Of a stretch of DNA of 59,146 nucleotides, positions 54,203-59,146 are shown one piece after another. Made by a program: the position numbers and the translations under genes. The notes beneath the pieces are model-generated. The model had not been told where the DNA came from, did no database searches, and worked only from the letters and a program-made list of their open reading frames with translations. The first letter of the stretch is position 1. Each line of letters opens with the position of its first letter. The stretch lies in NCBI GenBank assembly GCA_009760855.2, contig WPIO01000397.1:1-59146 (forward strand), in the 5' to 3' direction. This DNA comes from Cristatella mucedo (lineage: Eukaryota; Bryozoa; Phylactolaemata; Cristatellidae).

Positions 54203-56519
54203 ACATGGAAAGCATATCTACAAGCGTGCCATTCAAGCGCTCTACTAGCCCATCAGTCTGCGGGTGATACGGCGATGTGTGCAATTGGTCGATAGACATC
54301 ATGCGACACACCCGCTCGAGCATTCGAGACATAAAGTTGGCCCCACGGTCAGAGAGGACCTGATCGGGAACACCGTGCCGGCAGACAATCTCTTCCATGA
54401 AGACTTTGGCACAGGTCAGTGCTGTTTGGTCCGGAATCGCTCTAGCCTCGGGCCACTTGGTGAAGCAGTCGGTCATCACTAGTATGTACCGGTTCCCTGA
54501 CGATGTTAGTGGCAGCTTCACTATGTCCATGGCAACTCGTTGCCAAGGTCGTTGCACTGGGATGCTCTTCAGAGGCCCTTTTGCCCATTGCCGAGGCCGC
54601 TTTTTGGAGTGGTATGCGATGCACGTCCTTACATACTCCGCGATGTCTTCTGCCATACCTGGCCAGAAGTATCGCTCTTGCACGCGGCTCAGGGTTTTCT
54701 GGGTGCCCAAATGTGCTCCGAATAGACTATCGTGGCACTCCCGCTTAACATGCAGTCGGAGGGCAGCAGGTACCACCAGCTGCTTACGGCGCCTTCCGGT
54801 GACAGCCCGATAGAGACACCCATTCGGGAGCAGAACGAACGATGAGCGATGATCGTTTACGCATTGTCTTTGCTCCTGTGTGCAGTGTCCGACATCGTTC
54901 CCCTGCAACGAATCCATTAGGCAGCGCAGCAACGAATCGTTCAACTGCATTTTCCTCATGTACGCAGGGTCAGCCTCGGCTGCAACGACAGTGCCCACGA
55001 AGCCAGCAGGAGCCGGGTCTTGTAAACGTGACAGAGCATCAGCATTGGCATTAGCCTTCCCACAACGATATTTCACATCCATATCGTACTCCTGTAGCTC
55101 CAATGCCCACTTTGCTAAGCGCCGAGATTCGTGGTTCCCTTTAAGGACCCACACCAAAGGCTGGTGATCCGTCAGGACAGAGAACCGGTGGCCATAAAGG
55201 TACCCTCTAAAGTGGCGCACCGCTGCTATGACGGCTAATGCCTCCCGCTCAACGTTAGAGTAATTACGTTCAGCCTTGTTCAGAATCCGGCTGAAATAGG
55301 CCACGGCATGCTCCTTCCCGTCCACCACCTGCCCGAGAACGGCTCCTAGAGCAGTACCACTGGCATCTGTACTAAGAACAAAGGGTGCAGCAAAGTCTGG
55401 GAACCTAAGAATTGGCTTTGCGCACAGCCGGTCCCGGAGATCCTTGGAGGAACGCTCACATTCCCTCGACCACACGAAGCGCTCACCCTTTCGCAGCAGG
55501 TTGTTTAGCGGCACAGCAATTTTGGCTAACCCGGGCACAAACTTGCGATAGTAAGAGGCCAGTCCAAGGAACTGCCTGACCTCCTGTGCATCCCTGGGTG
55601 GTGGGTAATGCAGAATCTTGTCCACATTCCCAGGATCTGGCAATATACCGTCTGGGGACAGTACGTGCCCCAGATAACACACTTCGTCTCTGGCGAAGTG
55701 GCATTTTAAGGGTTTGATCTTGAGACCATTTGCTCTCATCCTATCCAGAACCTCCCCAAGCCGAACGAGATGTTCCTCAAAGCTCCTCGAAAAGACCAAT
55801 ATGTCGTCTATATAAATTAAGCAAGTCGTCCATTGAAGACCCGCTAGGACGAAGTCCATGGCTCGCTGAAACGTACCTGGTGCATTGCACAGCCCAAAGC
55901 TCATCTTCTTAAACTGGTACTGCCCATTGTAAGTCACGAAGGCAGTATTTGCCTTGTCCTCAGGGTGCATCGCTATCTGCCAGTACCCTGAGGCGAGGTC
56001 AAGAGTGCTGAAATATCGTGCACCCCCTAACAATTGACAAACCTCGTCTGGCCGAGGCAATGAGTAGCTGTCCTTGACCGTTACCGAGTTAAGCCGCCTA
56101 TAATCAACACAGAACCGGTAGGTACCGTCCTTCTTCTTGACTAGTACTACCGGCGAGCTCCATGGGCTACATGGCTCTTCGATCACGCCGGCTTCGAGCA
56201 TGTCGCGTACCTGGTTGTCTACTTCGGATCGCAGTGCCTGAGGTACAGGGTAGGGCCTGGCCCGAATAGGCCTCGAACTCCCGGTGTCTATTTGGTGCTG
56301 CACTTGTTCTAGCAGGCCGAGGTCTAAGCTCCCACTTGAGAAAACATCCCGATAATCAATCAGGAGATCTCGCAGCTGCTGCTGCTCCTGTGGTTTTAAA
56401 GCTAGTTCGTGAAAGATCAAGCTGGAACTCGTCCGATGCCACTTCCCTAACGCCACAGACTTCAGTGGCTGGCCTGTTTTGTACATCCACTCTGGACTCA
56501 ACTGGAAGCAGTCTACCAA
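54048..56519 (-). pseudogene. pol of element 2: RT, RNase H, integrase
   Basis: The 823-codon frame covers most of pol. RT motifs include VDYRRLNSVTVKDSYSLPR, STLDLASGYWQIAMHPED, FGLCNAPGTFQRAMD and IYIDDILVFSRS (catalytic Asp pair near residue 237). RNase H has LSTDASGTALGAVLGQ, NYSNVEREALAV and LTDHQPLVW. Integrase begins with HDSLFGAHLGTQKTLSRVQE. Its zinc-finger Cys pair is damaged: CIAYHSKK, with Tyr where the second Cys is expected. The catalytic triad is in AMDIVKLP, LSDRGANF and GLVERLNG. The listed start is not a natural one, since pol follows protease in another frame. Confidence 0.9.
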
Positions 56520-56529
56520 TGTGAGTGCC

Positions 56530-57082
56530 CAGCTTGAGTCAGACCGGGTGGTGGCCAGTATTAATGAGCCGCACTGGGACCCAGCCCCGCGATACGACTA
56601 TGGCCCTAGCTGCAGCCAGACCCAGCCCTGCCAGCCTCCCTTCGTTGGGCTCGAAAAGCCATTCAACCTCTACTGCAATCGTCACAGGACATCTGACCAA
56701 CTGCTCGCACCTAGGTGCAATATTTAGGTCTTCTGGCACACATACATCCATCTCAGGTGGGTCAACGGAGCGGTTGCTCCGTAAGTTTATTGTATGGGTC
56801 CCAATAGTCGCTACACCATGCTCGTAGTCCAGAGTTAGAGGGGGAAGTTTCCTAAGAAAGTCGGTCCCTAGTAGCAGCCCCGGTCACCCCGACGGCCTTC
56901 ATGGTGGACTTATTCAACTTCGAGCCCCAGGCTGTAGCATACTTAGCATCAACTAACGAGATTTCGGCCCCGGAGTCTAGAAGTCCAGCCACATCATGTC
57001 CATCTACCTGCAGGTCCACCGCCGTTGTGAGGATGCCCTCTCGAGAGCCTAGGGCTTTCCCGACCTGCAGTACCCGTGCTAG
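56530..57082 (-). pseudogene. Protease region of element 2, frameshifted
   Basis: Directly after the gag stop the same frame continues into a retropepsin: GHDVAGLLDSGAEISLVDAK with the catalytic DSG triad near 56975. After about 56885 the frame changes and reads LLLGTDFLRKLPPLTLDYEH, the second conserved part of the protease. It then continues to a stop near 56539. Because gag and protease share a frame, the gag stop at 57083-57085 is probably a mutation in an originally fused gag-protease frame. A further shift leads into the main pol frame. Confidence 0.75.
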
Positions 57083-58435
57083 TCAAACCGGTGGGCTAGG
57101 GGGGCTCTCGGTCAGCTCGCGCTCCGTCTGGACTGGGTTTTCCCAGCCCTGCAGGACACCTGCAGCCCCAGCATGGGTTATTGCTCGAAGGCGGGGAGCA
57201 ACACGTGGAAGCCCTGCGGCAGGTCCGCTGCGCATCTGGGCCTGCTCTCGCCTGCACTGCCGTTCTATATGGCCAGGCTGCTTGCATCGTCGACAAATCG
57301 GCCGTCTATCGTGGGTATAAACATCGTCCGGTCGCCCACCACGACTGCCCCTAGGACTGGTCGAAACTTCTCTTAATTTGAGTCTAGCTTCTATGTCACA
57401 AAGGCGCTCAAACTGGGATGCCAAGAGTTGCTCACTAGGGCTTACCATAGTGGCACCTGTTCCACGAAGGCCCGTGCCACTGGATTGCCCTACCATGGGC
57501 CTGCTGCCCCACCCGCTAACCTGTGTCTGCCTCTCCAGCTCTTCGCAACGTTCGGCGTATCTCAGAGCTTCATTCAAGTCGCGACACCCATGGCGAAACA
57601 CATGTTCGCCAATACGTGGGTTTAAGCCACGCACAAAAATCGGAAGCAGTACCGCATCGAGATCGGCAGCGGCCATAGCAGGGTACGCCATTCCTGCATC
57701 CTTCAAGATGCATTCATAAAATTCGTACACACTTTGCTGCGACAATTTTTGCTTGGCACACAAGCGCATTCTAGCAGCCTCCTGCCACCCACTCCGTTCA
57801 AAAACTACTCTCAGAGCTTCTACCAGCTGCTCGAGGGTGTAGTAGCTACCCAGCGACTCCGTTGCTCTGAGGAACACCCTTGTCGCCCTGCCCTCGAAAA
57901 ACATGCCTAGTTTATCCCGCTGGATATCACTAGTCCATCCGCAGCCCCTCGCAAGTACACAGAATCGCTTATACCAGTCCATGAACGATTCGGTCCCATC
58001 ATCGCTAAAGCCCTTTAACGGGACTACTGGGCCTGGAGTGTACGGGATGCACGGTGGCTCCCTGTCAATACTCATTTGGCCCTGGCCGACACTCAGCAGT
58101 GGCAGTTGACTGGTTATCTGCGTCTGGGGTCTGACTGCGGGCGTGCTGGCGCAACCTGCCGGCCATGTGGCAGCAGCAAGATACTCATGTGGTGTAGCTA
58201 CGGGCTCAGGGCCCTGTCGGACTCTCACTGCTGTGGCACCACCCAAACCCATACCTGACGTTAGCTGGGAATCACCTCGGTGCCCCCGTAGCCGCCAATC
58301 TGCTGGTCTTTCATGCTCGTACCTAACTCGAGTTCCTGCTTCTAAAGAGTCGTCATCACACGGCCAATTCCCGGGCTGCGTCCGATAGTACGCCTCCTGA
58401 TCCATGGGATAGCTGGGATAGCCACTGTCGGCCAT
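57083..58435 (-). CDS. gag of element 2, capsid and zinc knuckle
   Basis: The 450-codon open frame starts at an ATG about 190 bases after the 5' LTR end. An N-terminal Tyr- and Arg-rich part (residues 1-150) is followed by a capsid-type segment: DDGTESFMDWYKRFCVLARG, LGMFFEGRATRVFL and ALRYAERCEELE. A single CCHC knuckle, CRRCKQPGHIERQC, lies near residue 380 and would bind RNA. The C-terminal tail runs into the protease frame after a TGA. This is the only long unbroken gene of element 2. The protein would assemble particles in the cell if translated. Confidence 0.85.
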   Translation of the reverse strand: MADSGYPSYPMDQEAYYRTQPGNWPCDDDSLEAGTRVRYEHERPADWRLRGHRGDSQLTSGMGLGGATAVRVRQGPEPVATPHEYLAAATWPAGCASTPAVRPQTQITSQLPLLSVGQGQMSIDREPPCIPYTPGPVVPLKGFSDDGTESFMDWYKRFCVLARGCGWTSDIQRDKLGMFFEGRATRVFLRATESLGSYYTLEQLVEALRVVFERSGWQEAARMRLCAKQKLSQQSVYEFYECILKDAGMAYPAMAAADLDAVLLPIFVRGLNPRIGEHVFRHGCRDLNEALRYAERCEELERQTQVSGWGSRPMVGQSSGTGLRGTGATMVSPSEQLLASQFERLCDIEARLKLREVSTSPRGSRGGRPDDVYTHDRRPICRRCKQPGHIERQCRREQAQMRSGPAAGLPRVAPRLRAITHAGAAGVLQGWENPVQTERELTESPPSPPV

Positions 58436-58602
58436 TAATGAATGGGGTCTATTATAGACCTATCCCTCCCTCACGTGATAGGGTCGACCAATCAGATTCC
58501 CTTACCACGGATGAATGTGGACCACTAACAATGCATATGTCATACAAGTAAACAACGCATATAACATACGCTGTGAATATTAAGAAGGTTGCTAAAATGT
58601 TC

Positions 58603-58621
58603 GTCACTGCAAGGGTCACCA
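58603..58621 (-). other. Primer binding site of element 2
   Basis: On the minus strand, three bases after the 5' LTR end (...GTTACA), the sequence reads TGGTGACCCTTGCAGTGAC. The TGG is complementary to the CCA end of a tRNA, and the following bases would pair with a tRNA 3' end finishing GGGTCACCA. Which tRNA serves as primer was not determined. Confidence 0.75.
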
Positions 58622-58624
58622 AAA

Positions 58625-59146
58625 TGTAACCGAGTTCAATGGGCCAGCGGCTAACTCCCACTATGGCTCGCTACTATCTATGTCCGTTCTGGGTCGTTAC
58701 GCCGGGCCCTTCGGTAACAGTGTTTCACGCGTGATCAATCGGGTACACAACACTTTATATAATACACACGCATGCGCTATACAAAGGAGGGCACTAAACA
58801 AGCCTACAGAGGAAGTTCCTGTACAAGGTAAACTACAGGGGCGCGGGATGACGCCGCAAGCGCGAACAAACGTGTTAGTGCTCAGTCGGCTTCCACAGTC
58901 GCACCGTCGCAGGACTCCGTCTCACCAGTACAAGCATACGCCTTCCAAGACCCGGCTAGCTGAGTACTCTGTGGTAGACGGAGCGGACGTCCAACACCGT
59001 CGAGAGCTTCCGCCGAAAGAGAGCGAGCACGTTGTACCCAGTTCCCGTCCTCGGAACTCTGGGAGCTGACCCCAGGCTTTTCTCTTCCGGGGCAAGGCAA
59101 CGCCCAGCCCGACATATCGAATGTCAGTGGGTCCGCCTACTCTAGG
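58625..59146 (-). repeat. 5' LTR of element 2, truncated at the window edge
   Basis: The first 522 bases (from the internal side) match 52482-53003 with about nine differences by eye, four of them clustered near 59083-59092. It carries the same TATA-like box on the minus strand at about 58753-58763, which would place the promoter for gag-pol transcription here. Confidence 0.93.

Larger units (their letters stand above)
52482..59146 (-). mobile_element. LTR retrotransposon element 2 (Ty3/gypsy), cut by the window edge
   Basis: On the minus strand the order is 5' LTR (beyond 59146 to 58625), primer binding site, gag, protease, RT, RNase H, integrase, and 3' LTR (from about 53253 or 53192 down to 52482). 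The pol order and sequence blocks are those of Ty3/gypsy elements. The LTR portions that can be compared (522 bases) differ at about nine positions by eye, so it is older than element 1 but still young. There are several frameshifts and stops. The far flank and any target duplication lie outside the window. Confidence 0.92.

Noticed and set aside
1-59146. CRISPR array, bacterial operon, rRNA or intact tRNA gene
   Set aside because: No regularly spaced direct repeats with unique spacers, no operon-like gene packing, and no rRNA or full tRNA sequence recognised. The content is eukaryotic.

Overview
This is a window of a eukaryotic (animal) genome, not a microbe. The signs are coding exons bounded by GT/AG splice signals, long AT-rich introns, simple repeats, and dense interspersed retrotransposons at many stages of decay. 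The species cannot be named from the sequence. The pol proteins of the two LTR elements have the look of invertebrate, possibly flatworm or other helminth, elements; that is an impression, not a demonstrated assignment.

Host content is sparse. Three exons code for CUB-type extracellular domains with good splice sites, two on the plus strand (39841-40206, 40451-40786) and one on the minus strand (27210-27569); a fourth minus-strand exon (16877-17122) looks like part of a CUB domain. All four start and end in phase 1, the usual arrangement of shuffled extracellular modules. Weaker candidate exons, including a hydrophobic C-terminal one at 42742-42845, suggest that the plus-strand gene could encode a type I membrane protein with CUB modules. 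Paralogous CUB exons lie in opposite orientation on either side of a retrotransposon-filled interval, which suggests a local inverted gene duplication.

Most of the window is retrotransposon. Family A is an L2/CR1-like LINE with APE endonuclease, reverse transcriptase and a conserved 3' stem-loop followed by a TTA/AAT tail; about 25 fragments occur on both strands from base 1 to 52440. Family B is a second L2-like LINE with an almost full-length copy at about 9940-13440 and an ATTAC-type tail. Family C is a badly decayed LINE at about 13480-14830. A tRNA-derived SINE (6266-6453) and an LTR fragment (6524-6765) sit in or against family A sequence. Three inverted-repeat (foldback-like) structures lie at 15013-15420, 40825-41072 and about 43535-43790.

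The right end holds two LTR retrotransposons. Element 1 (46631-51336, plus) has 488-bp LTRs differing at two positions by eye, a 5-bp target duplication (AAATC), and one long gag-pol frame broken by three stop codons; it is inserted in an old family A copy. Element 2 (52482 to beyond the window, minus) is a Ty3/gypsy element with gag, protease, RT, RNase H and integrase, a recognisable primer binding site, and several frame breaks. Its upstream LTR is cut by the window edge. No CRISPR, rRNA gene, intact tRNA gene or operon was seen.
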